From the NCBI GenBank assembly GCA_000754455.1, contig JNSE01000033.1:31896-95895 (forward strand): 64,000 nt of DNA, in the 5' to 3' direction. Made by a program: the position numbers and the translations under genes. Shown one piece after another: positions 49,080 to 58,402 of the stretch; the first letter of the stretch is position 1; each line of letters opens with the position of its first letter. Below the pieces are notes generated by a model, which saw nothing but the letters and a program-made list of their open reading frames with translations, searched no databases and was not told the DNA's origin. This DNA is from an actinobacterium acAMD-2 (GTDB lineage: Bacteria; Actinomycetota; Actinomycetes; UBA12327).

Positions 49080-52000
49080 TGCTTAATGCCACCCGCTCCA
49101 TTTTCACCGGGATGTTCCGCCGTTTTGGCCTAGGAACCATCGCCGGTGTTGTTCTCGTTTTGGGAATGGGTGTCGCAGCATTTGCTTACTGGACCACTGT
49201 TGGTACTGGAGCAGGCTCTGCTTCAGCATCGGGATTGAATCCACCTACCAACGTTTCACTTGCTGTCGATGACAGCGCAGTGACGGTTTCGTTCACAGGC
49301 GTGACGCCGACGAACGGCACGTTGAGTGGGTACTACGTGCAGCGCAACAACGGCAGTGTCACCAGCAACGCCTGTGGCACAAACCCGGCTACCCCTAGTT
49401 CGCTCTTGTCGCTTAGCGCCACGAGCTGTGTTGACTCCAGTGTCCCTAATGGCACCTACACCTACACGGTCACCTCGGTCTTGAACACGTGGAAAGCAAC
49501 GAGTGAGCCAAGCTCCTCTCTGGTCGTCACTGGTGACACTCATGCGCCGAGCCAAGTTGTCTCCATGACGAGCTCGAATGCACTTAAGACGGGTAACACG
49601 ATTTACTTCCGCGCTGCTGCTGCTGGGTCTTTGACCTTGAGCGCAGCGGTGACCGATGGCATCTCCGGCCCAGCCTCAGCGACCTTCCCAGCGATCTCAA
49701 CCACTGGTTGGACTCACGCCAGTGAAACCGTTACCACTGGATCGGGCACCAACCCGAAGACCTTTACCTCGAGTACTTTCACGTGGAACGCGGATGCTGC
49801 CACGCCAAGTACCTATGGAGTCGTTGGTAAAGACGTGGTGGGCAACCAAACCACGACAGACTTAACTTTCGTTGCAGACAACGCTGGGCCTACGGGCGGA
49901 ACCTTGACCGTGAATGGCACGACGGGTACCTCAGATGGTGCGGTTAACGTCATCACGACGGGCGCTAACTTCACTGGATCCAAGACGGACTTTAGTGCTG
50001 ACGCAGGTAGCGGTTACCTGTCCACAACGCTTACTCGTGAAGCCTCCACCTCCGATACCTGCACGGCTTGGAGTTCAGCCACGACCATCTCTTCCATTAG
50101 CGAAGATGGTTCGGGAAGCGGCATGACGGTGACCGAGGACAGGTGTTACCGCTACACCTTGACGGGCACTGACAAGTTGGGGAATACCTCGATCCGCAGG
50201 GTCACCGTGTCATTTGTTGATACAACGAACCCGACGCAGGTGATGTCCATTTCCAATGCCACTAATGCGGTTTTAGTTGGCAGGAAGTTGTACTACAACA
50301 GCACAAGGGCTGGCGAGTTTGTCCTAAGTTCAACGGTTACGGACGGTTCGTCGGGGCCAGACAGGGTCATCTTTTCTGCCATTGCCACGGCTGGTTGGAA
50401 CCACGATGTGGAGACTGTTACCACCGGCGTTGGCGTCAACCCCAAGACTTTTACGTCCTCTAGGTACTGGTGGACAGCAAATCCGTCTAACCCCAGTGGG
50501 CCAGTGCGCGAGATTAAGGCATACGACAAGGCTGGCAACGAGAAAAAGGATAATCTTGAAACAACGGTCGATAACGCTGGTCCGGCTGTTTCTGGTGCGT
50601 TGACGGTTAATGGTGCGGGTGGTTCTGCTGGTGGTACTACTTCGTACACCAACTCCTCGTTCTCGGGTTCGAAGACTGACTTCACGGATGCTGGTGCGGG
50701 TATTTCCACCAATGTTTTGACCCGTGAATTCGCCACGATCGCTGATGGTGTGTGTGCCAGCTTCGATCCAGCCACGGAGATTGCCAGTATTAGTGAGACC
50801 AGCCCGGCTGGTGGTTGTTACCGCTACACGTTGACTGCCACTGACTTGTTGGGCAACGTTTCGGTGCTCAAGACCACGGTCATGGTTGATCTCACGGCTC
50901 CTTCGTCGGTGGTTGTTTCTGAAACTGGTTCGGCTGGGTACCTGAGTGGTTCGACGTTGTATTTCCGTAGTGGTGTGTCTGGGTCGTTGACGTTGAGTGC
51001 TGCGGTTACGGATGCGTTCCCTGGTGCTGCTTCTGCCACGTTCCCGGCGATTTCGACCACGAACTGGACGCACAACGCTGAGACGATCACTTCTGGTTCG
51101 GGTTCTAACCCGGTTACTTACACCTCGAGCAGTTTCTCGTGGACTTCTGCCGCTGTTGCTCCTTCGGGTACGCGCACGATCAGTGGTGCTGACAAGGCGG
51201 GTAACTCCACGAACGCCACCCCGATTTCCTTTGTCGCTGACGCTTCGGCTCCCACCGGTGGTGCGTTGACGGTTGCTGGCACGCCGGGTACTTCTGGTGG
51301 TGCCACGGTGGCTACGAACTCGGCGTTGTTCTCTGGTTCTTACACCGACTTCGATGCTGATGCTGGTTCTGGTTTTGCCTCGTCTGTGTTGGTGCGTGAG
51401 ACGGCCACGTTGACCTCTGGTGCTTGTGGCGGCTTTGGTAACTCCTCAACGATCACCAGTATTTCTGAGTCGGCGTTGGCTACGGGTTGTTACCGCTACA
51501 CCCTGACCGGTACTGACAATGTGGGTAACACCTCGGTGTTGCGCACCATCGTCCAGGTCGATGTCACTGCTCCTACCGTTGTAGTCACCGCAAATGGTGC
51601 GAACTCTAGGCAGACTGGTTCGACGATTTATTACCGTGGCGACCTGGCTTCGTCGTTGACCCTTGGCGCCGCGGTTACTGATGCTGCTTCTGGTGCTGCC
51701 TCGGCCACGTTCCCAGCTGTTGCCACCACGGGTTGGACGCACAACGCTGAGACGATCTCGTCGGCTGCTTCGACCTCGGGCACGACTAAGACGTACAACT
51801 CGTCGAACTTCTCCTGGACCGCTAGCCCCTCTAACCCGGGTTCTTACACCGTGACCGGTACTGACGCTGCTGGTAACACGGGCACCAGTGCGGTGAGCTT
51901 CACCTCTGACACCACCGGTCCTACCGGCGGAACACTGACCGTTGATGGCGTTACCGCAACATCTGATGGCAAGGCCGTACGTGTTATTACTGATGAAGAT

Positions 52001-54280
52001 GACAACTTCTCTGGTTCGAAAACTAACTACAGCGCTGATGCTGGCAGTGGTTACGCCTCGACCACGCTCACGCGTGAGGTGTCGACCAGTAGCTCGTGCC
52101 AAAGCTTTAGTTCGCTGACCACGATTTCCTCGATTTCGGAAAGGGGCCCGGGGGATGACAACGCGACGACCTCTAACGACCGTTGCTACCGCTACACCCT
52201 GACCGGTACTGACAACTTGGGTAACACCTCCACGGTCTCGGTTATCGTCTCGATGACTGACAACGCGGACCCGACCCCGGTCTTGACGATGGGTACTGCA
52301 ACCAATGCGGTGTTGAAGCAGTCTTCATCGACTGCGGCCACGATTTACTACCGCAAGGACCTCAGTGGTTCGTTCACCTTGGTGAACACGTTGACCGACT
52401 ACGCCTCGGGACCGAAGTCGTCCTTGTTCCCCTCTATTTCCACCACGGGTTGGACCCACAACAGCGAAACCGTAACCAGTGGAACCGGGACTCGCCCAAC
52501 CATTGCTTACACCTCAACGTCATGGTCCTGGACTGGTAGCGGCTCGTTGACTAACCCATCAAGTAAGAACGTGACCTCATCTGACCAAGCCAACAACACC
52601 ATCAACACAGCCCTGACCTTCACCTCCGACACGACCGCGCCTACCGGTGGCTCGATTACGGTTAATGGCACTGCGAGCACCAACGGCGGAACGACGGCTT
52701 TCGCGCCAAACACCTTCACCGCAACTGTTGCTGACTTCACGGATGCTGGTGCGGGTATTGGCACTAACGTGATTACTCGCGCCACCGCAACGCTCACGGG
52801 TAGCACCTGTGGAACGTTTGGGACGGCGGCTGTTGTGGCATCCATCAGTGAGTCGGGAGCGACGGGTTGTATCAAGTACGTTCTGACCGGTACCGACCTC
52901 TTGGCGAACGCCACGACCTCAACCATCACGGTCAAGGTTGATGGATCTGGACCGACGGTCGCAGTCAGTGGGGAAACCGGAGCGAACTCGTACCGCGATG
53001 GCTCCAACATCTACTACCGCAGTGGATCCTCGGGTTCGTTCACCTTGACGGCCACTGTTAATGACGCCTTCCCAGGTGCCGAGTCTGCGACCTTCCCAGC
53101 CATTGCCACGACGGGTTGGACGCACAGCGCCGAAGACGTGACCTCCGCTACCTCGACATCTGGCACCGTGACGACCTACACCTCGAGCTCCTTCAGCTGG
53201 AGCGCGAGTCCCTCGGTGCCGGCCACCTACACCGTGACTGGCGCTGACCAATCGGGTAACACGGGAACTGCAGATGTCACGTTCGTCGCCGACGCTGCCG
53301 GCCCAACAGCTGGCGCCCTGGCCGTCAACAGTGTTGATGGAACTAGCGTGGGGAGCACGTCGTACAGCAAGACCGGAACCTTCAGCGGAACCTTCACTCA
53401 GTTCTCGGCAGATGCTGGCTCAGGATTTGCTTCGAGTTCCATCACCAAGGAGTCCGGCACTCTGACGAACGGAACCTGCGCCAGCTACAGCGCGGGCACC
53501 GCGCCAACAGGTGGATCCATCTCGGAGACGACCTTGGCAGCAGGTTGCTACCGCTACACCGTCACGGGCACCGACAACGTGGGCAACACCTCAGTGCTGC
53601 AGACCGTGGTGATGGTGGACAAGACCGCCCCGACCCAGGTCGTCAGTGAAACTGGATCCGCCTCATACGTTGACAACGCCAACTCGAGGATCTACTACAA
53701 CGGAAGCGCTGGTTCGGGTCGCTCCTTCACCTTGACTTCAGCGGTGACCGAAGCTGGATCCGGTGGCGTGACGGTGACGTTCCCATCGCTGGCTGGTACT
53801 TCGACCGGGTTTAGCTTCACCAACAGCGCTGACTCGACATCGCCGTTCACCTCGAACTCAGTGACCTGGTCATCGGGTACGACGTCCACGCCGACGATCA
53901 CGGTCAACGCCACCGATGCTGCGGGTAACTCCAACGACAAGTTGCTGACCTTCGTCAACGACATCACGAACCCTTCGGGTGGTGCATTGACCATCGCAGG
54001 TTTCACAACGAACTCAACCAGCAACAACACATCAAGTTCCCCGTGGTCAATCACACAGACCAACTTTACGGATGCGGGTTCGGGTATCAGTTTGAATGAA
54101 CTTACGTACACACGGTTTACTACAGATCGCGGTGTATGCACGTCGACATCGGACGGGTCAGGAACGATCAGCACATCTTCGTTCACTCCGAGCAACGGCA
54201 AATGCTACGAGTTTGTGCTGACCGGAACTGATAATGTGGGGAACACCAATACCGTCACGGTTTACATCCGCAAGCGTTAG
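49079..54280 (+). CDS. Giant modular surface protein with seven Ig-like modules
   Basis: A 1733-residue protein. N-terminal SipW-type segment (LGTIAGVVLVLGMGVAAFAYWTTVGTGAGSASAS), then a fibronectin-III-like domain (about 60-155). Seven modules of roughly 225 residues follow, starting near bases 49540, 50224, 50894, 51566, 52264, 52942 and 53623. Each has a first half with IYYRSGxxGSxTLxxAVTDAxxGAxSATFPAISTTGWTH and ends ACYRYTLTGTDNxGNTSV. No LPXTG, C-terminal membrane helix or enzymatic motif is seen. ATG 49079 overlaps the previous stop and follows AAGGAG. It is probably a long adhesin-like or fibre protein. Confidence 0.85.
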   Translation: MLNATRSIFTGMFRRFGLGTIAGVVLVLGMGVAAFAYWTTVGTGAGSASASGLNPPTNVSLAVDDSAVTVSFTGVTPTNGTLSGYYVQRNNGSVTSNACGTNPATPSSLLSLSATSCVDSSVPNGTYTYTVTSVLNTWKATSEPSSSLVVTGDTHAPSQVVSMTSSNALKTGNTIYFRAAAAGSLTLSAAVTDGISGPASATFPAISTTGWTHASETVTTGSGTNPKTFTSSTFTWNADAATPSTYGVVGKDVVGNQTTTDLTFVADNAGPTGGTLTVNGTTGTSDGAVNVITTGANFTGSKTDFSADAGSGYLSTTLTREASTSDTCTAWSSATTISSISEDGSGSGMTVTEDRCYRYTLTGTDKLGNTSIRRVTVSFVDTTNPTQVMSISNATNAVLVGRKLYYNSTRAGEFVLSSTVTDGSSGPDRVIFSAIATAGWNHDVETVTTGVGVNPKTFTSSRYWWTANPSNPSGPVREIKAYDKAGNEKKDNLETTVDNAGPAVSGALTVNGAGGSAGGTTSYTNSSFSGSKTDFTDAGAGISTNVLTREFATIADGVCASFDPATEIASISETSPAGGCYRYTLTATDLLGNVSVLKTTVMVDLTAPSSVVVSETGSAGYLSGSTLYFRSGVSGSLTLSAAVTDAFPGAASATFPAISTTNWTHNAETITSGSGSNPVTYTSSSFSWTSAAVAPSGTRTISGADKAGNSTNATPISFVADASAPTGGALTVAGTPGTSGGATVATNSALFSGSYTDFDADAGSGFASSVLVRETATLTSGACGGFGNSSTITSISESALATGCYRYTLTGTDNVGNTSVLRTIVQVDVTAPTVVVTANGANSRQTGSTIYYRGDLASSLTLGAAVTDAASGAASATFPAVATTGWTHNAETISSAASTSGTTKTYNSSNFSWTASPSNPGSYTVTGTDAAGNTGTSAVSFTSDTTGPTGGTLTVDGVTATSDGKAVRVITDEDDNFSGSKTNYSADAGSGYASTTLTREVSTSSSCQSFSSLTTISSISERGPGDDNATTSNDRCYRYTLTGTDNLGNTSTVSVIVSMTDNADPTPVLTMGTATNAVLKQSSSTAATIYYRKDLSGSFTLVNTLTDYASGPKSSLFPSISTTGWTHNSETVTSGTGTRPTIAYTSTSWSWTGSGSLTNPSSKNVTSSDQANNTINTALTFTSDTTAPTGGSITVNGTASTNGGTTAFAPNTFTATVADFTDAGAGIGTNVITRATATLTGSTCGTFGTAAVVASISESGATGCIKYVLTGTDLLANATTSTITVKVDGSGPTVAVSGETGANSYRDGSNIYYRSGSSGSFTLTATVNDAFPGAESATFPAIATTGWTHSAEDVTSATSTSGTVTTYTSSSFSWSASPSVPATYTVTGADQSGNTGTADVTFVADAAGPTAGALAVNSVDGTSVGSTSYSKTGTFSGTFTQFSADAGSGFASSSITKESGTLTNGTCASYSAGTAPTGGSISETTLAAGCYRYTVTGTDNVGNTSVLQTVVMVDKTAPTQVVSETGSASYVDNANSRIYYNGSAGSGRSFTLTSAVTEAGSGGVTVTFPSLAGTSTGFSFTNSADSTSPFTSNSVTWSSGTTSTPTITVNATDAAGNSNDKLLTFVNDITNPSGGALTIAGFTTNSTSNNTSSSPWSITQTNFTDAGSGISLNELTYTRFTTDRGVCTSTSDGSGTISTSSFTPSNGKCYEFVLTGTDNVGNTNTVTVYIRKR

Positions 54281-54286
54281 CGCTTG
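54271..54286. terminator. Stem-loop at the shared 3' ends of convergent genes
   Basis: CAAGCG-TTAG-CGCTTG is a six-base stem with a four-base loop that contains both stop codons (TAG of the giant gene and TAA of the minus-strand gene). It is a compact candidate bidirectional 3'-end signal, without T-runs. Confidence 0.45.
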
Positions 54287-55056
54287 ATCAGCAAGTCCTT
54301 CATGGCCTGAGCAACGTCAGGCCCCACCAGCTTGTCGAGCAATCCCCACACCGGGTTCGTGCGCGGTGAGAACATCGCCTCACGGTTGCGACGGTCACGG
54401 GCATCAAGGATTGCGGTTTCTGCAGCCGTGAGGATTCCTGCCGGTAGGCCGTTGTTCATCAGGCCTAGCCAGTGATCGACGTAGACATCCACGATGGAAC
54501 CGAGTTTGCGCAGATCATCGGGTGCCACGATCGCGGCGGCCATCCACGGCGAGCGAATCGACCATTGCAGTGGCCCCAGGGACGGAACTCCCATCACGCC
54601 AGGCTGGCTCAAGGCTTCGGCTCGAGCCTCGGTGACAGGTCCATAAACGACTTCCGAGTAATCCAGGTTTGCCCCAAGGTCAACGCGGGGGATCAAGTCC
54701 AAACCGAAGTGAAAGGTGCCATCGGTGTTGGGCGAGATGGCCGAGTCAAGGAACAAGTGCGGTACTGCACTGTCTGAAGCGGTGTATGCATACACCTGGT
54801 GGGTGTCCATACCGAATGCGTCAACAGCCAGCGCGCTGTAGACAACACGGGTTCCATCGGCGCGTGAGAAAACCCGGAACTCACCGATGCGTTGACCCTC
54901 GAGCGGACCGCCGGCACCAAACAACGGCAACACAGCATCGCCATCAGCGTTGTGCTCTTCGGTTAAACCAAGAGCTCCAACGATCTTGTCCAAGGTTGCC
55001 AACACCATCGTGCGGCCAGTGCGATCAATCTCTGGCACTTGTGGTGCGTCAGGCAT
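54277..55056 (-). CDS. Red chlorophyll catabolite reductase-like protein (copy 1)
   Basis: A 259-residue soluble protein. Key segments: AVPHLFLDSAI, FHFGLDLIPRVDLGANLDYSEVV, WSIRSPWMAAAIVAPDDLRKLGSIVDVYVDHWLGLMNNG, and NPVWGLLDKLVGPDVAQAMKDLL. They align in the same order with the gene at 62386. From memory they also align with plant RCC reductase (APNFVVELIQ, LDLPHRKDLVLNPDYLKEYY, SAFSPTASMLKI, FPRMFGEEVSSRVVHAIKEAF). RCCR reduces a linear chlorophyll-derived tetrapyrrole using ferredoxin. The plant catalytic glutamate would be aspartate here. This is a remote call. It overlaps the epimerase gene by eight bases. Confidence 0.5.
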   Translation of the reverse strand: MPDAPQVPEIDRTGRTMVLATLDKIVGALGLTEEHNADGDAVLPLFGAGGPLEGQRIGEFRVFSRADGTRVVYSALAVDAFGMDTHQVYAYTASDSAVPHLFLDSAISPNTDGTFHFGLDLIPRVDLGANLDYSEVVYGPVTEARAEALSQPGVMGVPSLGPLQWSIRSPWMAAAIVAPDDLRKLGSIVDVYVDHWLGLMNNGLPAGILTAAETAILDARDRRNREAMFSPRTNPVWGLLDKLVGPDVAQAMKDLLIKR

Positions 55057-55906
55057 CGGGCATCTTTTCTACGACGGTGTGCGACAAAGTGAATCCGGTG
55101 CCCAACAATGCGTCCACCGAAACCGGCTTAGAAGGAGCAAGCAATTCGTTGCGGTACTCCAGTGGCTCCTTGCCCATCTTGGCGCCAAGGGCATCAAACA
55201 TGGGCTTCATGGCCGGTGGGACTTCGGGATGGGTGAGGTTGAAGACGCCGAAGTTCTTGTGGTCAATGACCCACTTGACGGCGCCCACCACATCCAGCAT
55301 GTGCACTCGGTAGAACAGCGCCTGGTCATAGAACGGAACGGATCCGCCGAGGAAGTCGTAGGCGCCCTTGAGCTTGACTTCGATGGGTGGGTCTTCGCCA
55401 CCACTGATGTCGGCGCAACGGAAAATCGTGACTCGACCCGGTGCTGCGGCCTGGTACGTGCGCTCAGCCTCTTGGAACATCGCCGGGCTGGGGTCAGGGT
55501 CAGTGGTCAACGGCGATGACTCATCAATCACATCAAGGTGGTTCGCCGCGCCGCCATACACCGAGAGCGAGGACAACATGATGATGTGTGGAGTGCCTGG
55601 AACAGAAGCAACAGATTCAGCGGTGTCCACCAATACTTGGCGGTAGGTGCGCTGGCGATCTTCGACGGTCATGGCTTGGGCAGCTGCCGGACCAGCAGCG
55701 ACGACAATGGCGTCAGCTCCAACAGCAGCCGCGTGCACCTTGTCACGATCGCCACCAGCTAGGACAGCTACTTCGTCGCAGACTTCTTCGAGTGCGGCGA
55801 CTTTACCGGGGGTGGTGGTGGTCCCGATGACGTAGTGACCTTCCGCGCGCATTTGGCGGGCAAGTTCTTTACCGACGAGGCCGCAGCCCACAATGAGAAT
55901 TCGCAT
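55049..55906 (-). CDS. NAD(P)-binding epimerase/reductase (atypical SDR)
   Basis: A 285-residue Rossmann protein: RILIVGCGLVGKELARQMRAEGHYVIGTTT at the start, VVAAGPAAAQ, MLSSLSVYGG and a C-terminal helical part. No YxxxK active-site pair was clearly seen, so it resembles atypical SDR proteins that act as reductases. It precedes and overlaps the RCCR-like gene, so both are made together. ATG 55906 lies seven bases after TAGGGT, apparently leaderless. Confidence 0.8.
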   Translation of the reverse strand: MRILIVGCGLVGKELARQMRAEGHYVIGTTTTPGKVAALEEVCDEVAVLAGGDRDKVHAAAVGADAIVVAAGPAAAQAMTVEDRQRTYRQVLVDTAESVASVPGTPHIIMLSSLSVYGGAANHLDVIDESSPLTTDPDPSPAMFQEAERTYQAAAPGRVTIFRCADISGGEDPPIEVKLKGAYDFLGGSVPFYDQALFYRVHMLDVVGAVKWVIDHKNFGVFNLTHPEVPPAMKPMFDALGAKMGKEPLEYRNELLAPSKPVSVDALLGTGFTLSHTVVEKMPDA

Positions 55907-55913
55907 GGGCGAG

Positions 55914-55919
55914 ACCCTA
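55914..55919 (-). promoter_or_regulatory. -10 box of the epimerase/RCCR-like operon (leaderless)
   Basis: TAGGGT on the minus strand followed by CTCGCCC and ATG 55906. It matches the leaderless promoters of serS and murJ. Confidence 0.6.
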
Positions 55920-56030
55920 TGTCTTGACAGTCCGATTCGGGCTAAGAACGCGCAAAACGGTTGGGGTCGGTATGTTTAAGCCTGCTTGGGGAGCAGTTGG
56001 TTGCCCATCCATCATCAAGGAGCTTGTTGC

Positions 56031-57497
56031 GTGAGCAGTTTTGTGCGAAACCAAGATGTCATCCCCATGCTCATTGGTGGAAAAAGGGTTCTGGCCAGTG
56101 ATGGCGGCACGATCGACGTACTCAACCCAGCCACCGGCCAGCTTCTGACCAAGGTTCCCGCTGCCACTGCAGAGGACATTGAAACCGCCTACCAAGCCGC
56201 TAACGCAGCATTTCCCGCCTGGTCGCGAGCACATCCGCTCGAGCGGGGGAAGGCCTTACGCGATCTGGCTGACCTGATTGAAGAGCACGGGGATGAACTG
56301 GCCGCGCTCGATGTGATGGACAACGGCAGTCCGATCAAGGAGATGCGCAAAGACGTTGACATTGCAGCCGCGCAATTGCGCTACTTCGCTGGATTAGTTT
56401 CGCAAGTACGTGGCGAAACCATTCCTACCGGTGATGGCCGACTGAACTACACCTTGCGTCAGCCCTACGGAGTCGTGGGACGCATCGTTCCGTTTAACCA
56501 CCCGTTGATGTTTGCCGCGGGCAAGATCGCAGCACCATTAGCGGCTGGCAACACCGTCATCATGAAGCCCAGTGAGCACACCAGTTTGTCGTCCTTGCGC
56601 CTAGCTGAATTAATCAGTGAAGTGCTGCCACCGGGCGTGATGAACATGGTCACGGGCTGGGGACACACTGCTGGTGATGCGATGGTTGCGCACCCAGGAA
56701 TTCGCCGTTTGGCCTTTATTGGTGCGGAAACTACGGGTCGAGCCATTGTCGCTCGAGCAATGGGTGTCAACGTTAAGCACGTCAGTCTCGAGCTCGGTGG
56801 CAAGAACCCGTTGCTTGTTTTCCCCGACGCAGATGTGGACCTCGCCGTCGAAGGCGCGATTCGCGGAATGAACTTCACCTGGCAAGGCCAATCGTGTGGA
56901 TCAACCTCTCGCGTCTTTGTCGATCGCGCGATCCACGATGAGTTTCTCGAACGCCTCGTCGCTGCAGTTGAACCCTTGAAGCAAGGTGCACCCGATGATT
57001 GGACCACCGAGACGGGTTCAATGATTAACCAAGCGCAATTCGACAAGGTGCAGTACTACGTCAACCTTGGGAAAGAAGAAGGTTCGCAATTGGTGCTGGG
57101 TGGACAACATCGGACCGACGGCGATATGAAAGATGGCTTGTTCATCAGTCCCGCGATTTTCTCCGGCGTCGATCCGAATTCACGGATGGCACGAGAGGAA
57201 ATCTTTGGCCCGGTTATGGCAGTCATGCCCTTCAGCGGCTATGACGAAGGCCTAGCGCTGGCCAATGACACGGACTTGGGACTCACAGCTGCCGTGTACA
57301 CCAAGGATTTGACCGTGGCCCACCGCTTCGCAAACGATGTGGAGGCCGGCTTTGTTTGGGTTAACGACAGTTCTCGGCACTTCATCGGGGCTCCCTTCGG
57401 CGGCTACAAGAACAGTGGCATTGGTCGTGAAGAAGACATCGAGGAACTGGAGTCTTATACGCAGGTCAAGAACGTCAATGTTTGGTATTCGCAGTGA
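56031..57497 (+). CDS. Aldehyde dehydrogenase
   Basis: A 488-residue NAD(P)-dependent aldehyde dehydrogenase. PFNHPLMFAAGKIAAPLAAGNTVIMKPSEHTSL, LELGGKNP with general base E254, and the nucleophile C289 in WQGQSCGSTSRVF are all present, followed by the EEIFGPVMAVMPF block. It most resembles betaine/vanillin/hydroxymuconic-type enzymes; the aldehyde is unknown. GTG 56031 has AAGGAG seven bases before. It leads a rightward operon through 62385, overlapping the next gene by four bases. Confidence 0.9.
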   Translation: MSSFVRNQDVIPMLIGGKRVLASDGGTIDVLNPATGQLLTKVPAATAEDIETAYQAANAAFPAWSRAHPLERGKALRDLADLIEEHGDELAALDVMDNGSPIKEMRKDVDIAAAQLRYFAGLVSQVRGETIPTGDGRLNYTLRQPYGVVGRIVPFNHPLMFAAGKIAAPLAAGNTVIMKPSEHTSLSSLRLAELISEVLPPGVMNMVTGWGHTAGDAMVAHPGIRRLAFIGAETTGRAIVARAMGVNVKHVSLELGGKNPLLVFPDADVDLAVEGAIRGMNFTWQGQSCGSTSRVFVDRAIHDEFLERLVAAVEPLKQGAPDDWTTETGSMINQAQFDKVQYYVNLGKEEGSQLVLGGQHRTDGDMKDGLFISPAIFSGVDPNSRMAREEIFGPVMAVMPFSGYDEGLALANDTDLGLTAAVYTKDLTVAHRFANDVEAGFVWVNDSSRHFIGAPFGGYKNSGIGREEDIEELESYTQVKNVNVWYSQ

Positions 57498-58075
57498 TCA
57501 GCCGGATATCGCTGGGCCTGTACCGGTTATGTAATGGGTGGATAGCCGCTCTTGCGACGTTGATATTTTTTGTTTTTTCCGGCACGTTGCTTCCGTCCCA
57601 AGACAAGGCAGCGGAGGTCTATAGCAATGGTTTTCCTGCACCGGACACGACGTTCATGTACTACACAGCAGTTGATTTGCAGACCTGGTTCGCCGGGTAT
57701 GGGGCTGCTGGTCGTGCAGACTACGTCCAGGCCCGTTACACCTTTGACCTTGCGTGGCCGCTGGTCTACACCTTCTTCCTGGTAGCAGTTCTGAGCTGGT
57801 TGCTACCCAAAGCCACCGCGCCGAACAGCCGCTGGCGCTTGATCAATGCAGCGCCCTTGTTGGCCCTCGCGTGCGACTACATCGAGAACATCATGGGTGG
57901 GATTTTGGCCAATAGTTTCCCCGCCTCGAACCCGCTTCTGGCGAACACCATGGCCTTCTTTAGTCTCACTAAGTGGTTTTTTATCACGGTTGCTTTTGTA
58001 GCCGTTGCAGTCACTGGAATCGTTGCGCTGATAAAGCGCTTTTCGAAAGACAAGGGAGAACTAGCACATGGCTAA
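57494..58075 (+). CDS. Four-helix membrane protein of unknown function
   Basis: A 193-residue protein with about four membrane helices (near 12-32, 78-100, 118-135 and 155-180) and the conserved-looking motif ACDYIENIMGGILANSFP between helices 3 and 4. I do not assign a family with confidence; the pattern recalls uncharacterised actinobacterial four-helix proteins. It starts GTGA overlapping the aldehyde dehydrogenase stop and overlaps the DUF1330 gene by eight bases, so it is firmly in the operon. Confidence 0.75.
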   Translation: MISRISLGLYRLCNGWIAALATLIFFVFSGTLLPSQDKAAEVYSNGFPAPDTTFMYYTAVDLQTWFAGYGAAGRADYVQARYTFDLAWPLVYTFFLVAVLSWLLPKATAPNSRWRLINAAPLLALACDYIENIMGGILANSFPASNPLLANTMAFFSLTKWFFITVAFVAVAVTGIVALIKRFSKDKGELAHG

Positions 58076-58373
58076 GGGTTACATCGTTGCTCGCGTAAGT
58101 GTCAATGATCCAGATGCGTACATGGAGTACATCAAGAATGCACGCATCGCGATGGATAAGTACGGAGCAACTATTCTTGCTGCCGGCGGCAAGGCCGAAT
58201 CGCTGGAAGGCGACAAGCGCGATCGCAACGTGATTTTGGAATTTGAAACCTTCGACCAAGCCAAGGTGTACTTCAATTCACCCGAGTACCAATCAGCACG
58301 TGAACACCGCGCCGCTGCAGGTGTAAGCGAAGGCGAATTTGTTGTCATTGAAGGCGTTGAGTCAGCCCACTAA
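58068..58373 (+). CDS. DUF1330 protein (dimeric alpha/beta barrel)
   Basis: A 101-residue protein: GYIVARVSVNDPDAYMEYIKNARIAMDKYGATILAAGG and DRNVILEFETFDQAKVYFNSPEYQSAREHRAAAGVSEGEFVVIEG match DUF1330, a ferredoxin-like dimeric barrel related to EthD and antibiotic monooxygenase folds. It often accompanies catabolic oxygenases. Function is not established. It lies between the membrane protein and the FAD monooxygenase. Confidence 0.9.
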   Translation: MAKGYIVARVSVNDPDAYMEYIKNARIAMDKYGATILAAGGKAESLEGDKRDRNVILEFETFDQAKVYFNSPEYQSAREHRAAAGVSEGEFVVIEGVESAH

Positions 58374-58402
58374 TTAGCTGTTCCAAGATGTGAGGAATCG
58401 GT

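Noticed and set aside
49256..54201. Many long antisense and alternative frames across the giant surface-protein gene
   Set aside because: They follow the repeat period and the codon pattern of the plus-strand gene; none resembles a known protein.
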